Positions 1-9,227 of a DNA stretch of 64,000 nucleotides are shown piece after piece. How positions within the stretch are numbered: position 1 is the stretch's first letter; every line of letters begins with the position of its first letter. Below the pieces are notes generated by a model. It searched no databases and had not been told where the DNA came from. It saw only the letters and a program-made list of their open reading frames with translations. The DNA is from Notoacmeibacter sp. MSK16QG-6 (GTDB lineage: Bacteria; Pseudomonadota; Alphaproteobacteria; Rhizobiales; Rhizobiaceae): contig NZ_JAMYXM010000004.1 of the NCBI RefSeq assembly GCF_024158145.1, positions 186,001-250,000 on the forward strand. The letters are read 5' to 3'. A program made the translations under genes and the position numbers.

Positions 1-822
1 TTTGCGGTCGCTGACGGTGCATCGGTCTTCCACGCCAAACCGCTCTTGCAGCTGACGGGGTTGCGTGACGCGCTGCGCGCGATGATTGGAGCGCGCCAGA
101 CGCCGCGTCTCATCGTCGTTGGCGGCGGACATTCAGGTTGTGAACTGGCCGCAAATGCAGCCGCCCTCGGCCGACGTTATGGCGCAGCGATGGATATTAC
201 GCTGATCGCGCCGGAAGACCGCGTCATGGCAGACGCACCTGCGCCGGTATCGGAAGGGATGGCGGCTATATTGCACGGTTTCGGAATAACTGTTCGAACG
301 AGCTTGCGCTGCGAGAGCGTCGAGTCGGAAACGGTCAGGCTTGCGGACGGGGCATCGTTGCCATTCGATCATGTCCTGCTCGCCACGGGATTGAAGCCTT
401 CACCCGTCGCGCATCTTCCCGGCCTCGATTTCGATGCGGCCGGTGGCTTGTGTGTCCGTGCGACTTTGCAATCGGTCGCAGACGACAAGGTCTTCGCCAT
501 CGGCGATTGCGCACATCTCGCCTACGATCCGCGACCCAATGTCGGCGTTTTCGGCGTGCGCGCGGGACCGGTTCTCGCGCATAATCTGCTGGCGGCGATA
601 CGTGGCGAAACGATGCGGATCTACGAGCCTCAGAAGCACTGGTTCGCCGCGCTCAATCTGGGCGACGGCACCGGCTTTGGCCTCTGGCGAGGCCATCATT
701 GGCATGGCAGGTTGCCCCTGTTTCTGAAAGAGCGGATCGATAAACGGTTCATGCAACGCTACCGTCGCCTCTATAGCCGTCGGCCCGTCAGGAAAACGCC
801 GGAGCTGGTCAGCCCGCAATAG
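1..822 (+). CDS. FAD-dependent NAD(P) oxidoreductase (NDH-2-like), 5' truncated
   Basis: The reading frame is open from base 1, so the N-terminus with the first FAD Rossmann motif lies outside the window. What remains has the NAD(P)-binding fold (LIVVGGGHSGCELA, near bases 112-153) and the second FAD motif VFAIGDCAHL (near 490-520). This is the arrangement of pyridine-nucleotide-disulfide oxidoreductases, and the C-terminus (FLKERIDKRFMQRY) recalls type II NADH dehydrogenases. Such enzymes pass electrons from NAD(P)H to quinone or another acceptor at the inner membrane face; the acceptor here is inferred. It converges on ureG with a 12-bp gap and is not part of the urease operon. In-frame TTG and ATG codons inside the fragment should not be taken as the start. 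Confidence 0.75.
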   Translation, partial: FAVADGASVFHAKPLLQLTGLRDALRAMIGARQTPRLIVVGGGHSGCELAANAAALGRRYGAAMDITLIAPEDRVMADAPAPVSEGMAAILHGFGITVRTSLRCESVESETVRLADGASLPFDHVLLATGLKPSPVAHLPGLDFDAAGGLCVRATLQSVADDKVFAIGDCAHLAYDPRPNVGVFGVRAGPVLAHNLLAAIRGETMRIYEPQKHWFAALNLGDGTGFGLWRGHHWHGRLPLFLKERIDKRFMQRYRRLYSRRPVRKTPELVSPQ

Positions 823-834
823 GCGGCGCGGACG

Positions 835-1485
835 TCAGATCCCGCCATTATCCTTCAGCCAGGCGATGATTCCGTCCACGCCCTCACCATGACGCAAATC
901 CGTGAAGATGGTCGGCCGGTCGCCTCGCGACGCCAAGGCGTCTGCTTTCATTCGATCAAGATCGGCGCCGACATGGGGTGCCAGATCGGTCTTGTTGACG
1001 ATCAGAATATCGGACCGGGTGATGGCCGGCCCACCCTTCCTCGGTATGTCGTCGCCCTGGCAGACGCTGATGACGTAGATCGTCAGATCGGCGAGGTCGG
1101 GCGAAAAGGTCGCCGCCAGATTATCGCCGCCGCTCTCGATCAGCACCAGATCGAGGTCGGCATGGCGCTCGCGCAGCCGCTCAATAGCCCGCAGATTGAT
1201 CGAGGCGTCTTCTCGAATGGCGGTGTGCGGGCAGCCGCCCGTTTCGACGCCCTCGATACGGTCGGACGAGAGCGCCTGCATTCGCACCAGCGCATCGGCG
1301 TCTTCACGGGTATAAATGTCATTGGTAACGACCCCGACGCTGATCTGATCGCGCAGCGCTTCACAGAGCCGAGCGGTAAGCGTCGTCTTGCCTGAGCCGA
1401 CCGGACCGCCAATGCCGACACGCAATGGACCGTTAGGCGAGGCGACCTTTGTGAACCGAGTGTCAGTGGACGCATGTTCGTTCAT
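835..1485 (-). CDS. ureG: Urease accessory GTPase UreG
   Basis: UreG is the SIMIBI-class GTPase that drives nickel insertion into urease together with UreE, UreF and UreD. The 216-aa protein shows the P-loop [13 protein letters not shown], then [12 protein letters not shown], the metal-binding CPH of the [13 protein letters not shown] motif, the IESGGDNL Walker B region and the [10 protein letters not shown] guanine-specificity motif. The frame stays open upstream, but I place the start at 1485 because MNEHAS precedes the conserved core at normal spacing and its ATG overlaps the stop of the upstream gene (ATGA). It is the last gene of the urt-ure block. Length is normal for the family. Confidence 0.97.
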   Translation of the reverse strand: MNEHASTDTRFTKVASPNGPLRVGIGGPVGSGKTTLTARLCEALRDQISVGVVTNDIYTREDADALVRMQALSSDRIEGVETGGCPHTAIREDASINLRAIERLRERHADLDLVLIESGGDNLAATFSPDLADLTIYVISVCQGDDIPRKGGPAITRSDILIVNKTDLAPHVGADLDRMKADALASRGDRPTIFTDLRHGEGVDGIIAWLKDNGGI

Positions 1486-1865
1486 TTGCCTGTCTCCGCG
1501 TCGAAAACTTCCAGCGCCGCGTTCAGAGCATTGATCGCCGCTGGAAAGCCGCCGTAAAGCGCCATCTGCCAGATGATTTCGCCGATTTCTCGCTGCGAGC
1601 AACCCGCCTTGCGCGCGCCGGCAATGTTCACCTTCAATTGCGGCCGTGTCTGGCCGCCCAGTGCCGTCAGGGCCGCAATTGTCGCCAGATAGCGGGTCTT
1701 CAGATCGAGACCGTCGCGACTGTATTGCTGGCCATAAGCGAAATCGACCACGGAGCGAGCGAGGCCGGGCACAATCTCTTCGTACCGCTCGCGTAGCGCG
1801 TCTTCCATGCCTGGGTTGAGACTTTCCGAAAGCGCTTTTCCGCGCTCATAGCTGTCGTCACTCAT
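1482..1865 (-). CDS. Carboxymuconolactone decarboxylase (CMD) family protein inside the urease operon
   Basis: This 127-aa protein has the all-helical CMD/AhpD-like fold: an N-terminal [19 protein letters not shown] segment, then [16 protein letters not shown] and the [26 protein letters not shown] signature. It lacks the CxxC of AhpD, so it is closer to the gamma-carboxymuconolactone decarboxylase group than to peroxidatic members. It sits between ureF and ureG with 4-base overlaps on both sides (start in ureF's stop, stop in ureG's start), so it is almost certainly co-translated. No CMD protein is a standard urease accessory factor, so its role here is unknown. Confidence 0.85.
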   Translation of the reverse strand: MSDDSYERGKALSESLNPGMEDALRERYEEIVPGLARSVVDFAYGQQYSRDGLDLKTRYLATIAALTALGGQTRPQLKVNIAGARKAGCSQREIGEIIWQMALYGGFPAAINALNAALEVFDAETGK

Positions 1866-2518
1866 GACAGAAAAAGCCTTCCGGGTAGTGTTTCGTGGCG
1901 CAGGGCGTCGATTTCGGCAGCCAGCGTGCAGGTGCCGAGGTCGTCTATCTTGGCTTTCGTCGCGCGTTCGACAACCTGCCCAATGTCTGGTTCAAGTCTG
2001 GCCAAAGTTGCCGCCGCGCCGGATTGGCCGGTGATGGAAAGGCGTATCGCGGCTTGCAATTGCGCCGAAACGAACGCGTGCAGAAACGCCGCTGCGGTCT
2101 CCTGCGTCGGCAGACTATATCGCGCTGATGCCACGCCGAGAGTGATCGGGAGTGAGGCGTCTTCGGGGAGCGGCGCTGTCGTCTCGTCGAACCACGGCAT
2201 GGCGGCTGTGCGAAATGCGCGGCCCTGATCCAGCGTCTCGCGCAGGCGCTCCGCCGAGCCACACAGCGCGCGGGCGAGAGCGGTAAACTCGTCAATCGCC
2301 TCGCTATCGTCAGCGGCGCTATGCGCGGCGATCAGCAGTACTGCATCGTTCCAAGGCGCTCCGTGATGAAGAAGTGTTCGCAGCCGCTCCTCTAATTGGG
2401 CGGCGTCTTTCATGCGATCTTCCGCTGCCGCCGTTTCCAGCCCGGCCGAATAGGCGAAGCCACCCGTCGGGAAGACGGGCGAGAGCCAGGACAGCAAGGT
2501 GAGGAGAGTGTGTGTCAC
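1862..2518 (-). CDS. ureF: Urease accessory protein UreF
   Basis: UreF bridges UreD-bound apo-urease and UreG during nickel centre assembly. The 218-aa protein begins with [24 protein letters not shown], which contains the conserved [16 protein letters not shown] block. It continues with [20 protein letters not shown] and a helical C-terminus with [17 protein letters not shown]. Length and architecture are typical. The gene lies 9 bp after ureE and its stop overlaps the start of the CMD-family gene. Confidence 0.95.
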   Translation of the reverse strand: MTHTLLTLLSWLSPVFPTGGFAYSAGLETAAAEDRMKDAAQLEERLRTLLHHGAPWNDAVLLIAAHSAADDSEAIDEFTALARALCGSAERLRETLDQGRAFRTAAMPWFDETTAPLPEDASLPITLGVASARYSLPTQETAAAFLHAFVSAQLQAAIRLSITGQSGAAATLARLEPDIGQVVERATKAKIDDLGTCTLAAEIDALRHETLPGRLFLS

Positions 2519-2527
2519 CGGGTGAGA

Positions 2528-3040
2528 TTAATCATGGCGGTCGGCATGGCTGTGATCGGCTTGACCATGGCTATGCGAGTGGTCGTCATGGTCGTGGTGG
2601 TGATGATTGCTCTCATGCGTGTCGCCATAGGCGCCGCCTTCGGGATCGAAGGACGCTTCGATACGGGCGACCATCGCGCCGAGACCGGTCAACATTTCCT
2701 CGATCACATGGTCGCGGCGGATGAGAATGCGATCCGCTTCGATCTGCGCCGGCAGGTGCCGGTTGCCGATCTGCCAGGCAAGCGCGAGGAGATGGCGCGG
2801 GTCGGTGGCCTGCACTTCAAGTAGGGCTTCCGGCGCTGCGCGAACCTCGATCACCCGGCCATCGTCGAGCAACAGGCCTTCGCCATGACGCAGCAGCCGC
2901 GCCTTCGGCAGGTCGAGCAGGAATGCGATCCCCCCATCCGATATCAACTTGGCCCGCCGGCGATGCCGTGCAGTCTCATCAAGCGTGATGGTGTCAGCAG
3001 GGGTGCTTGTTATCCCGGTCACTTCTCGGCAGACAATCAT
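2528..3040 (-). CDS. ureE: Urease accessory nickel metallochaperone UreE
   Basis: UreE carries nickel to the UreDFG-urease complex. The 170-aa protein has the N-terminal peptide-binding domain (LDETARHRRRAKLISDGGIAFLLDLPKA), the central metal-binding domain with GNRHLPAQIEADRILIRRDHVIEEML split by family-typical spacing, and a histidine- and aspartate-rich tail (about residues 145-170) that can bind extra nickel. It lies 3 bp after the RidA-like gene and 9 bp before ureF. Confidence 0.96.
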   Translation of the reverse strand: MIVCREVTGITSTPADTITLDETARHRRRAKLISDGGIAFLLDLPKARLLRHGEGLLLDDGRVIEVRAAPEALLEVQATDPRHLLALAWQIGNRHLPAQIEADRILIRRDHVIEEMLTGLGAMVARIEASFDPEGGAYGDTHESNHHHHDHDDHSHSHGQADHSHADRHD

Positions 3041-3043
3041 CGT

Positions 3044-3442
3044 CTACGCTCCGTTGTCCGAGATGACGCAGTCGACCTCGATTTCGACGAGCCATTCCGG
3101 ATCAACGAAGGCCGTCACCTGCATGACGGTGGTGACCGGGCGAATGTCGTGGAACGCTTCGCCATGAGCGCGGGCAGCGTCCTTCCAGTGGGCGATGTCC
3201 GTCACCAGAATACGGGTGCGGGTGGCATCTCTCAGGCTGCCACCGGCCTCTTCGATCGCGGTTCTGGCGATCTCAATGCAGCGCTTCATCTGTCCATAGG
3301 CATCGCCGGGCGCTGCGTTCCCGCCCCCGGCCTTGATAGGAGCCGTACCGGCGACGGAAATGACGTTTCCGACGCGGACAGCTCGCGAAAAACCAATCTC
3401 CGGTTCGAGATAGGATCCAGACGAAATCAATTGCCTCTTCAT
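3044..3442 (-). CDS. RidA/YjgF family protein in the urease operon
   Basis: The 132-aa protein has the RidA fold signatures GFSRAVRVGNVISVAGTAP near the start and VDPEWLVEIEVDCVI near the end, with an internal Arg (TRILVTDI). RidA proteins hydrolyse reactive enamines and imines to ketones plus ammonia; RutC is the member that acts in pyrimidine breakdown. No signal peptide is visible, so it should be cytoplasmic. It lies between ureC (38 bp upstream) and ureE (3 bp downstream) on the same strand, so it is probably in the operon. Its substrate is unknown; release of ammonia would fit a nitrogen-scavenging operon. Confidence 0.9.
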   Translation of the reverse strand: MKRQLISSGSYLEPEIGFSRAVRVGNVISVAGTAPIKAGGGNAAPGDAYGQMKRCIEIARTAIEEAGGSLRDATRTRILVTDIAHWKDAARAHGEAFHDIRPVTTVMQVTAFVDPEWLVEIEVDCVISDNGA

Positions 3443-3480
3443 TATACGCTACCTGTTTGCGCCAAGCGGGATCGCTGCGC

Positions 3481-5193
3481 TTAGAACAGAAAATATCGCT
3501 GTGCCATGGGCAGAACCGTCGCCGGCTCGCATGTCAGCAACTCGCCATCGGCGCGGACCTCGTAGGTTTCAGGATCGACGGAGATCTCTGGCATCGCATC
3601 GTTCAGCTTCATCGCGGCCTTTCCGATGCCGCCGCGCGTGTTCTTCACGGCCAACATCTTCTTGGCAGTGCCAAGGCGGCTTGCGAGGCCACTGTCGAGC
3701 GCCGCCTGGCTGACGAATGTGACGGATGAATTCGTTCGCGCCTTGCCGAACGCGGCGAACATGGGCCGCATATGCACCGGCTGCGGCGTCGGGATCGAGG
3801 CATTGGGATCGCCCATCGGCGCGGCGGCAATCGAACCGCCGATCAGCACCATTTCCGGCTTCACACCGAAGAACGCCGGATGCCACAAAGCCAGATCGGC
3901 GCGCTTGCCGACTTCCACCGAACCGATTTCATCGCTCATGCCATGGGCGATGGCCGGGTTGATGGTGTATTTCGCGACGTAGCGTCTTACCCGCAGATTA
4001 TCGTTCTCGCCCGTCTCATCGGCAAGGCGACCACGCTGGCGCTTCATCTTGTCGGCGGTCTGGAAGGTGCGGATGATAACCTCGCCGACGCGGCCCATTG
4101 CCTGGCTGTCCGAGGCGATGATGGAAAAGGCGCCGAGGTCGTGTAGAATGTCCTCCGCCGCAATGGTTTCTTTTCTGATCCGGCTTTCCGCGAAGGCAAC
4201 GTCTTCCGGGATATTGCCGTCGAGGTGATGGCAGACCATCAGCATGTCGAGATGCTCGGCGATGGTGTTGCCCGTATAGGGCCGGGTCGGATTGGTCGAA
4301 CTCGGAATAATGTTGGCAAGGCCCGCGACCTTGATAATGTCAGGCGCATGACCGCCGCCCGCGCCTTCGGTATGAAAGGCGTGGATCGTCCGGCCCTCAA
4401 TGGCTTCGATCGTGCTTTCTACGAAGCCGCTCTCGTTCAGCGTGTCAGTGTGTATCATTGCCTGAACGTCATGATCGTCACAGACCGAAAGGCAGGTGCG
4501 AATTGCCTGCGGGGTGGTGCCCCAATCCTCATGAAGTTTCAGCGCCGCCGCGCCGCCCAGCACCATTTCCTCCAGGGCGCTGGGCTGCGAGGCGTTGCCC
4601 TTGCCGGCGAAGGCGAGGTTTATCGGAAAAGCGTCGGCGGCCTCTATCATTCGCGCGAGGTGCCACGGACCGGGCGTGCAGGTGGTAGCGAGCGTGCCAT
4701 GGGCCGGGCCGGTGCCGCCGCCAATCATGGTTGTCACACCACTCATTAGCGCTTCCTCGATCTGCTGCGGGCAGATGAAGTGAATGTGACTGTCGATGCC
4801 GCCGGCGGTCAGGATGCGGCCTTCTGCGGCGATGGCCTCGGTGCCGGGTCCGATCACGATATCGACGCCCGGTTGGGTGTCGGGGTTGCCAGCCTTGCCG
4901 ATGGCAGCGATCCGCCCGTCCTTCAGACCGATGTCGGCCTTATAGATGCCGGTCCAATCGACGATCAGTGCGTTGGTAATGACGGTGTCGACCGCGCCAT
5001 CCGCCCGACTGGCCTGGCTTTGGCCCATCCCGTCGCGGATCACTTTGCCGCCGCCGAACTTTACCTCTTCGCCATAGGTGGTGAAGTCCTTCTCCACCTC
5101 GATGAAGAGTTCGGTATCGGCGAGGCGCACGCGATCGCCGGTCGTCGGGCCGTACATGTCGGCATAGGCGGCGCGAGAAAGCGTGGCGGGCAT
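3481..5193 (-). CDS. ureC: Urease alpha subunit UreC
   Basis: UreC is the catalytic subunit that hydrolyses urea to ammonia and carbamate. The 570-aa protein has all nickel-centre residues: His136 and His138 (DSHIHF), the lysine to be carbamylated, Lys219 (ALKLHEDWG), His248 (MIHTD), His274 (AFHTEGAGG), and Asp362 ([14 protein letters not shown]). The mobile flap MVCHHLD carries Cys321 and His322/323. An AGAGGA-like Shine-Dalgarno element precedes the start. The gene is full length and looks functional. In most operons it directly follows ureB; here an LprI-like gene and a monooxygenase gene intervene. Confidence 0.99.
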   Translation of the reverse strand: MPATLSRAAYADMYGPTTGDRVRLADTELFIEVEKDFTTYGEEVKFGGGKVIRDGMGQSQASRADGAVDTVITNALIVDWTGIYKADIGLKDGRIAAIGKAGNPDTQPGVDIVIGPGTEAIAAEGRILTAGGIDSHIHFICPQQIEEALMSGVTTMIGGGTGPAHGTLATTCTPGPWHLARMIEAADAFPINLAFAGKGNASQPSALEEMVLGGAAALKLHEDWGTTPQAIRTCLSVCDDHDVQAMIHTDTLNESGFVESTIEAIEGRTIHAFHTEGAGGGHAPDIIKVAGLANIIPSSTNPTRPYTGNTIAEHLDMLMVCHHLDGNIPEDVAFAESRIRKETIAAEDILHDLGAFSIIASDSQAMGRVGEVIIRTFQTADKMKRQRGRLADETGENDNLRVRRYVAKYTINPAIAHGMSDEIGSVEVGKRADLALWHPAFFGVKPEMVLIGGSIAAAPMGDPNASIPTPQPVHMRPMFAAFGKARTNSSVTFVSQAALDSGLASRLGTAKKMLAVKNTRGGIGKAAMKLNDAMPEISVDPETYEVRADGELLTCEPATVLPMAQRYFLF

Positions 5194-5204
5194 GGCGATA
5201 TCCT

Positions 5205-6308
5205 CTATCGAGCGTTCTGTGATGCTGTGGGTGGTTGGAAGGAAACGAGCGCGCCGGTCAGCGTGCCTGCGCTCTTCAGAATAAGGTCGCGGCGCAGGCG
5301 TCCGAAGCGGCTGGATGCACTCATAAAGCGGTAGGCGGCGGTGGTGATGCGAACGAGACGACCGTCGATTTTACGGCGGTGCTGGCGGTATGCGTCAAGA
5401 TTTTCATTCTCGAGCGCGTCAGCAAAGGCGAAAGCATCGGCGATGCCGAAATTCATGCCCTGACCGCCGACCGGCGTATGCACATGCGCGGCGTCTCCCG
5501 CCAGCGCCACCGGGCCGTCGCCGAATGAGGCGGCAAGACGCAGATTCATGTCGAAGGCGGTCTGGTAGTGAACCTCGCGGACGGGGGCGAGACGGTCGAT
5601 CCACTCCAGCGCGTCCGGGTGATTGGCGATGGCGCGATAGCGGCCATTGCCAATCGTAACGGTAAACAGCAATCGGCCATTGGAGTGCAGATCCGCGCAG
5701 GCGTTGAGCGGTGCAAATGGCCAGTCGCAGGTGACATCGGCGATGCTCCAACTGCCGGGGAGCGTCTCGCCCTCGAAGGCGATCCCGAGAGCGTGGCGGG
5801 TGGCGCTCGACGCGCCATCGGCCCCAAGCATTCGGTCAGCCTGGATTTCGGAGGTCGCGCCGCTCTGCGTCCTGGCTACCTGAGCGATGACCGAACCATT
5901 CTCGATCTTCAGGTCGATCAACTCTGTGTCCCAGTCGACGGTTATACCGGCTTGGCGCAATTCTTCTTGCAAAATCTCTTCGGTGCGGCTTTGCGGCAGG
6001 CAGACAATTCGCGGGTGACGGCGTTTCTGGCCTGGTACCCGAAGTGTCGTGAATGGCTCGCCATCGCGATGGATCGCCAGCCCTCGCAACGGTTCGGCTT
6101 CCTGAAGGATTTGCTCTGCTGCCCCGACCTCTTGCAGCAAATCCAGTGTCTGCCAGGAAATGCCGACCGCACGCGATTGATCTGTTGTGCCACCGGCGCG
6201 ATCGATGATCGTGACATCGAAGCCTTTCCTGCGGCAGGCAAGGGCGGCGCTGAGGCCAACGGGACCCGCGCCAGCGATCAACACATGCGTGGTCGGTCCT
6301 ACCGCCAT
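5205..6308 (-). CDS. FAD-dependent monooxygenase (PHBH/MhpA type) between ureB and ureC
   Basis: The 367-aa protein has the three flavin-monooxygenase motifs in order: [11 protein letters not shown] (GxGxxG, residues about 13-23), a DG motif in [16 protein letters not shown] (about 160-175), and GD in [20 protein letters not shown] (about 275-294). The [15 protein letters not shown] block is typical of the phenol and 3-hydroxyphenylpropionate hydroxylase branch. It lacks the extra C-terminal domain of the long members. It starts 1 bp from the LprI-like gene and ends 11 bp before ureC, so co-transcription is likely. The substrate is not known. A nitrogen-containing ring compound whose breakdown yields urea or ammonia is an inference only. 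Confidence 0.85.
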   Translation of the reverse strand: MAVGPTTHVLIAGAGPVGLSAALACRRKGFDVTIIDRAGGTTDQSRAVGISWQTLDLLQEVGAAEQILQEAEPLRGLAIHRDGEPFTTLRVPGQKRRHPRIVCLPQSRTEEILQEELRQAGITVDWDTELIDLKIENGSVIAQVARTQSGATSEIQADRMLGADGASSATRHALGIAFEGETLPGSWSIADVTCDWPFAPLNACADLHSNGRLLFTVTIGNGRYRAIANHPDALEWIDRLAPVREVHYQTAFDMNLRLAASFGDGPVALAGDAAHVHTPVGGQGMNFGIADAFAFADALENENLDAYRQHRRKIDGRLVRITTAAYRFMSASSRFGRLRRDLILKSAGTLTGALVSFQPPTASQNAR

Positions 6309-6309
6309 C

Positions 6310-6741
6310 CTAGCGGCTTTGCCTCTCCGACAGCTCCTGCCGCCACTGGCTGACGCGTTCGGCGGTCAACCTGGCGCGGCACTCGCTGCCCAGCATCGGC
6401 TGCATGGTGCCGCCAAGCGCGTCATAGGCCTGATAGTCGCATTCGGCATCGCGGTAGGCGATCCACGCACGCTGTGCGGCCCGTAATATCTCCTCAGTTG
6501 TCGGAAGACCGCGCTCTTCGAAAAAGCTGCCCATATCCGCGTCGCGGGAGCGGGTATTGGCGATCATGTCCGGCCAGAGCGCATTGAGCTCGTCGTCGGC
6601 TGCTTCGTAGTCCTGGGCGGCGCAGGCGGTCATTTCCATCTGTGTTTGCGGATCGGCGCAGTTCGGCTCGGCCGGCTGTGCTTTTGCCAAGCCGACAGTG
6701 GCAGCCATCAGGGCCGTCGCAGGACACAGTAGGCGGCGCAT
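6310..6741 (-). CDS. LprI/DUF1311 family secreted protein
   Basis: The 143-aa protein has a Sec signal peptide (MRRLLCPATALMAATVGLAKA) and a mature part with the LprI-type pattern: NCADPQTQMEMTACAAQDYEAADDELN, AQRAWIAYRDAECDY and SECRARLTAERVSQW, with four spaced cysteines that could form disulfides. Members of this family include lysozyme inhibitors such as mycobacterial LprI, but most have unknown function. It should be periplasmic. It is located directly after ureB (2-bp gap) and before the monooxygenase (1-bp gap), which is an odd place for an envelope protein. Confidence 0.85.
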   Translation of the reverse strand: MRRLLCPATALMAATVGLAKAQPAEPNCADPQTQMEMTACAAQDYEAADDELNALWPDMIANTRSRDADMGSFFEERGLPTTEEILRAAQRAWIAYRDAECDYQAYDALGGTMQPMLGSECRARLTAERVSQWRQELSERQSR

Positions 6742-6743
6742 GA

Positions 6744-7049
6744 TCAGACCCTGCCCATCGTTTCACCGCGAAAGCCGACAATACGCCGTTTGCCCGCAAT
6801 CGGAACGAGCGTGACTTCACGCTCCTGACCGGGTTCGAAGCGGACAGCGGTTCCGGCAGCGATGTCGAGCCGCATTCCACGCGCCTGATCGCGGTCGAAG
6901 GAGAGACCGGGATTGGTTTCGGCAAAGTGATAATGGCTACCGACCTGCACAGGCCGGTCACCTGTATTCGCAACCTTCAGGGTGCGCGTCTCGGCGCCGT
7001 CGTTCAAGGTTAGAGCGCCATCGGCTGTCATGATTTCGCCGGGGATCAT
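6744..7049 (-). CDS. ureB: Urease beta subunit UreB
   Basis: The 101-aa structural subunit shows the family blocks [43 protein letters not shown] and [17 protein letters not shown]. It forms the UreABC complex with UreA and UreC. Its start codon overlaps the stop of the small membrane-protein gene by 4 bases. Length is normal. Confidence 0.98.
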   Translation of the reverse strand: MIPGEIMTADGALTLNDGAETRTLKVANTGDRPVQVGSHYHFAETNPGLSFDRDQARGMRLDIAAGTAVRFEPGQEREVTLVPIAGKRRIVGFRGETMGRV

Positions 7050-7228
7050 CTGCCTCGTCCTTTCATGAAAACGACGAAGCCCGCCACGACGGCCAGAACA
7101 ACCGCGCCGCCGATCAGAAGCGTGCTGTCGGGATGCGGATGGCTATGGGGAGCCAACGCTTCATGCGCGAGAGCCGGCGTAGCCGCCAAAACCATGAGCG
7201 GCGTGATCGCGTGAAACAGTCGATGCAT
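7046..7228 (-). CDS. Small histidine-containing membrane protein between ureA and ureB
   Basis: This 60-aa protein has a signal-like first hydrophobic segment ([21 protein letters not shown]), a short His/Pro-rich stretch ([13 protein letters not shown]), one transmembrane helix ([19 protein letters not shown]) and a basic C-terminus (KGRGR). I chose the start at 7228 because an AAGGA element lies 7 bases upstream; ATG codons at 7252 and 7234 would add MNKKKDMK but lack a well-placed Shine-Dalgarno. The likely topology puts the histidines in the periplasm. A role in nickel handling is possible from the context but unproven. The stop overlaps the ureB start (ATGA). Confidence 0.75.
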   Translation of the reverse strand: MHRLFHAITPLMVLAATPALAHEALAPHSHPHPDSTLLIGGAVVLAVVAGFVVFMKGRGR

Positions 7229-7252
7229 TTTCATATCCTTCTTCTTATTCAT

Positions 7253-7555
7253 TCAGCGGATGGGTTCGTGAACGGTGACGAGTTTGGTGCCATCGGGAAA
7301 GGTCGCTTCGACCTGAATGTCGTGGATCATCTCGGCGATGCCTTCCATGACCTGATCGCGGGTCAGAACCGTTGCGCCAGCCTCCATCAGATCGGCGACA
7401 GAGCGGCCGTCCCTCGCACCTTCCACGACGAAATCGGTAATCAGCGCGACCGCTTCGGGATGGTTGAGCTTGACGCCGCGCTCCAATCGCCGACGCGCGA
7501 CCTGCGCGGCCATCGCAATCAGCAATTTGTCCTTTTCGCGGGGAGTAAGCAGCAT
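7253..7555 (-). CDS. ureA: Urease gamma subunit UreA
   Basis: The 100-aa subunit begins [20 protein letters not shown] and contains [35 protein letters not shown] and [25 protein letters not shown] split over its length, all standard for UreA. It follows ureD with a 14-bp gap. The gene is complete. Confidence 0.98.
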   Translation of the reverse strand: MLLTPREKDKLLIAMAAQVARRRLERGVKLNHPEAVALITDFVVEGARDGRSVADLMEAGATVLTRDQVMEGIAEMIHDIQVEATFPDGTKLVTVHEPIR

Positions 7556-7569
7556 GAAAACCTCGTATG

Positions 7570-8427
7570 TCAGCAGTACCAGCAGCGCGGCAGATCATGA
7601 CCGCCCCGCAGCGTAATGAGAAGGGGGATGAGCTTGCGGCGAAGAGCCAAAGCATCGGCCGCCAGCAACCGGCAGACCAGTTTGTCTTCGAAGAGCGAAG
7701 CGCCGCCCGAGCCGCAGATAATCTCACGGACCCTGTCCAGAAGCGCCTCGGCTCTCGGCGTGAATAGAACGGCAGTCGCTGCCGCACGACACCCGGACGC
7801 TACGCTCTCACGTGCCAGCTTCTCTTCAACGGCCCCATCGAGGCGAAAAGCCTCGGCATGGATCAGGCGGCCATCGCGCCGTATCCGCCAGTCGTCGCGC
7901 AATCGGCCCTGCCGGACCGTCTCGCCCATCGCAGCCCGTCCAAAGACGATCGGCTCGCAGATCAGCAGTTCGGCGTTCTGCGCAAGATCGGCTGTGATCG
8001 TTCGGCGAAGCGCTCCACCATCGAACATGATGGTTTCCTGGGGCAGCCAGTGCAGCGTTGCATCGGATTTTACCGAAAGCCGGACATCGACTTCCGCAGT
8101 GCCCGTGGGCGCGCGGTAGAGGCGTTCGGCCGTCTGGCTGGCCAGCGTCAGATGGGTGTTCGCGCCCGCGTCTGCCGACCATTGCAAACGGTCGCCATCG
8201 GTCATGCCGCCGGACGTATTCAGCAGGACCGCTTCCAGCCGACCGTTGGAATGGCTTTTCGGTAGGCGAATGCGGGCCGAACCTTCCTGAAACAAGCTGC
8301 CTAGCCGTGTTTCTCCGTTCCGGCCCGGCTTGGCGGCAATGCGTCCGCAACCGGTACTGCGTTGCATGCGCGATGTTGCAAGCGGCTGAACGGTGTCGAA
8401 TTGCTGCGCGGTGGGCAGGGCGGTCAT
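7570..8427 (-). CDS. ureD: Urease accessory protein UreD
   Basis: UreD binds apo-urease and provides the tunnel for nickel delivery from UreE/UreG. The protein of about 285 aa has [74 protein letters not shown]-like and VEEKLA blocks typical of UreD/UreH. I prefer the ATG at 8427, which follows a GGAGG about 13 bases upstream; another in-frame ATG at 8469 would add 14 residues but has no clear ribosome-binding site. It lies about 100 bp after urtE, the largest gap within the urt-ure block. Confidence 0.94.
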   Translation of the reverse strand: MTALPTAQQFDTVQPLATSRMQRSTGCGRIAAKPGRNGETRLGSLFQEGSARIRLPKSHSNGRLEAVLLNTSGGMTDGDRLQWSADAGANTHLTLASQTAERLYRAPTGTAEVDVRLSVKSDATLHWLPQETIMFDGGALRRTITADLAQNAELLICEPIVFGRAAMGETVRQGRLRDDWRIRRDGRLIHAEAFRLDGAVEEKLARESVASGCRAAATAVLFTPRAEALLDRVREIICGSGGASLFEDKLVCRLLAADALALRRKLIPLLITLRGGHDLPRCWYC

Positions 8428-8530
8428 CTTTTGGAAGAGGCCTCCTCGGCTGAAGGATGATCGCAGCATCCATCCGCCGCGCCGTCAACGGAAAATGCGA
8501 CGAAGCCACTTGAATCGAACCATGCGGGTT

Positions 8531-9226
8531 TCATACCGTCAGATGTGCTCGAACATCCTGCCGATCCAGATCTTCCGCGACGCCTCGATGGACCACCTCG
8601 CCGCGATCCAGGATCGTGATGCTGTCGGCCAGTTCGCGGCAGAAATCCAGATACTGCTCGACCAGCAAGATCGCCATGCCGAATTCGTCGCGCAGGAAAG
8701 TCAGGGCGCGGCCGATATCCTTGATGATCGAAGGCTGGATACCCTCGGTCGGCTCGTCCAGCGCCAGCAGTTTCGGGCGAGTGACGAGCGCTCGTCCGAT
8801 GGCGAGTTGTTGCTGCTGGCCCCCGGAGAGATCACCGCCGCGCCGGTGCATCATGTCCTTTAGCACCGGAAATAGTTCAAAGACATAATCGGGAATCGAG
8901 CGGTCGGAGCGGGAAAGGCCGGAATAACCGGTCTCCAGATTTTCACGGACGGTCAATAGAGGGAAAATTTCGCGTCCCTGCGGCACGAAACCGATGCCGG
9001 CCCGCGCGCGGTCGTAGGACGGTTTTTTGCCGAAGGTCTGTCCCTCGAAGGCGACACTTCCAGAGGAAAGCGGGTGGTGGCCGACGATCGCTCGCATCAG
9101 GGACGTCTTGCCAACGCCGTTTCGACCCAGGACGCAGGTGATCGCTCCCGGTTTTGCCTCCAGAGAAACGCCGCGTAGCGCTTCAGCCGCGCCGTAGTGG
9201 AGATGAGCGTTATCAACGGTCAGCAT
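8531..9226 (-). CDS. urtE: Urea ABC transporter ATP-binding protein UrtE
   Basis: This 231-aa LivF-like ATPase powers high-affinity urea import with UrtD. It shows Walker A (LGRNGVGKTSL), the signature DLSGGQQQQLAIGRAL, Walker B (LLALDEPTEGIQPS) and the switch His in LLVEQYLDF. The phrase GIQPSII after Walker B is characteristic of UrtE. It follows urtD after 1 bp. Confidence 0.97.
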   Translation of the reverse strand: MLTVDNAHLHYGAAEALRGVSLEAKPGAITCVLGRNGVGKTSLMRAIVGHHPLSSGSVAFEGQTFGKKPSYDRARAGIGFVPQGREIFPLLTVRENLETGYSGLSRSDRSIPDYVFELFPVLKDMMHRRGGDLSGGQQQQLAIGRALVTRPKLLALDEPTEGIQPSIIKDIGRALTFLRDEFGMAILLVEQYLDFCRELADSITILDRGEVVHRGVAEDLDRQDVRAHLTV

Positions 9227-9227
9227 A

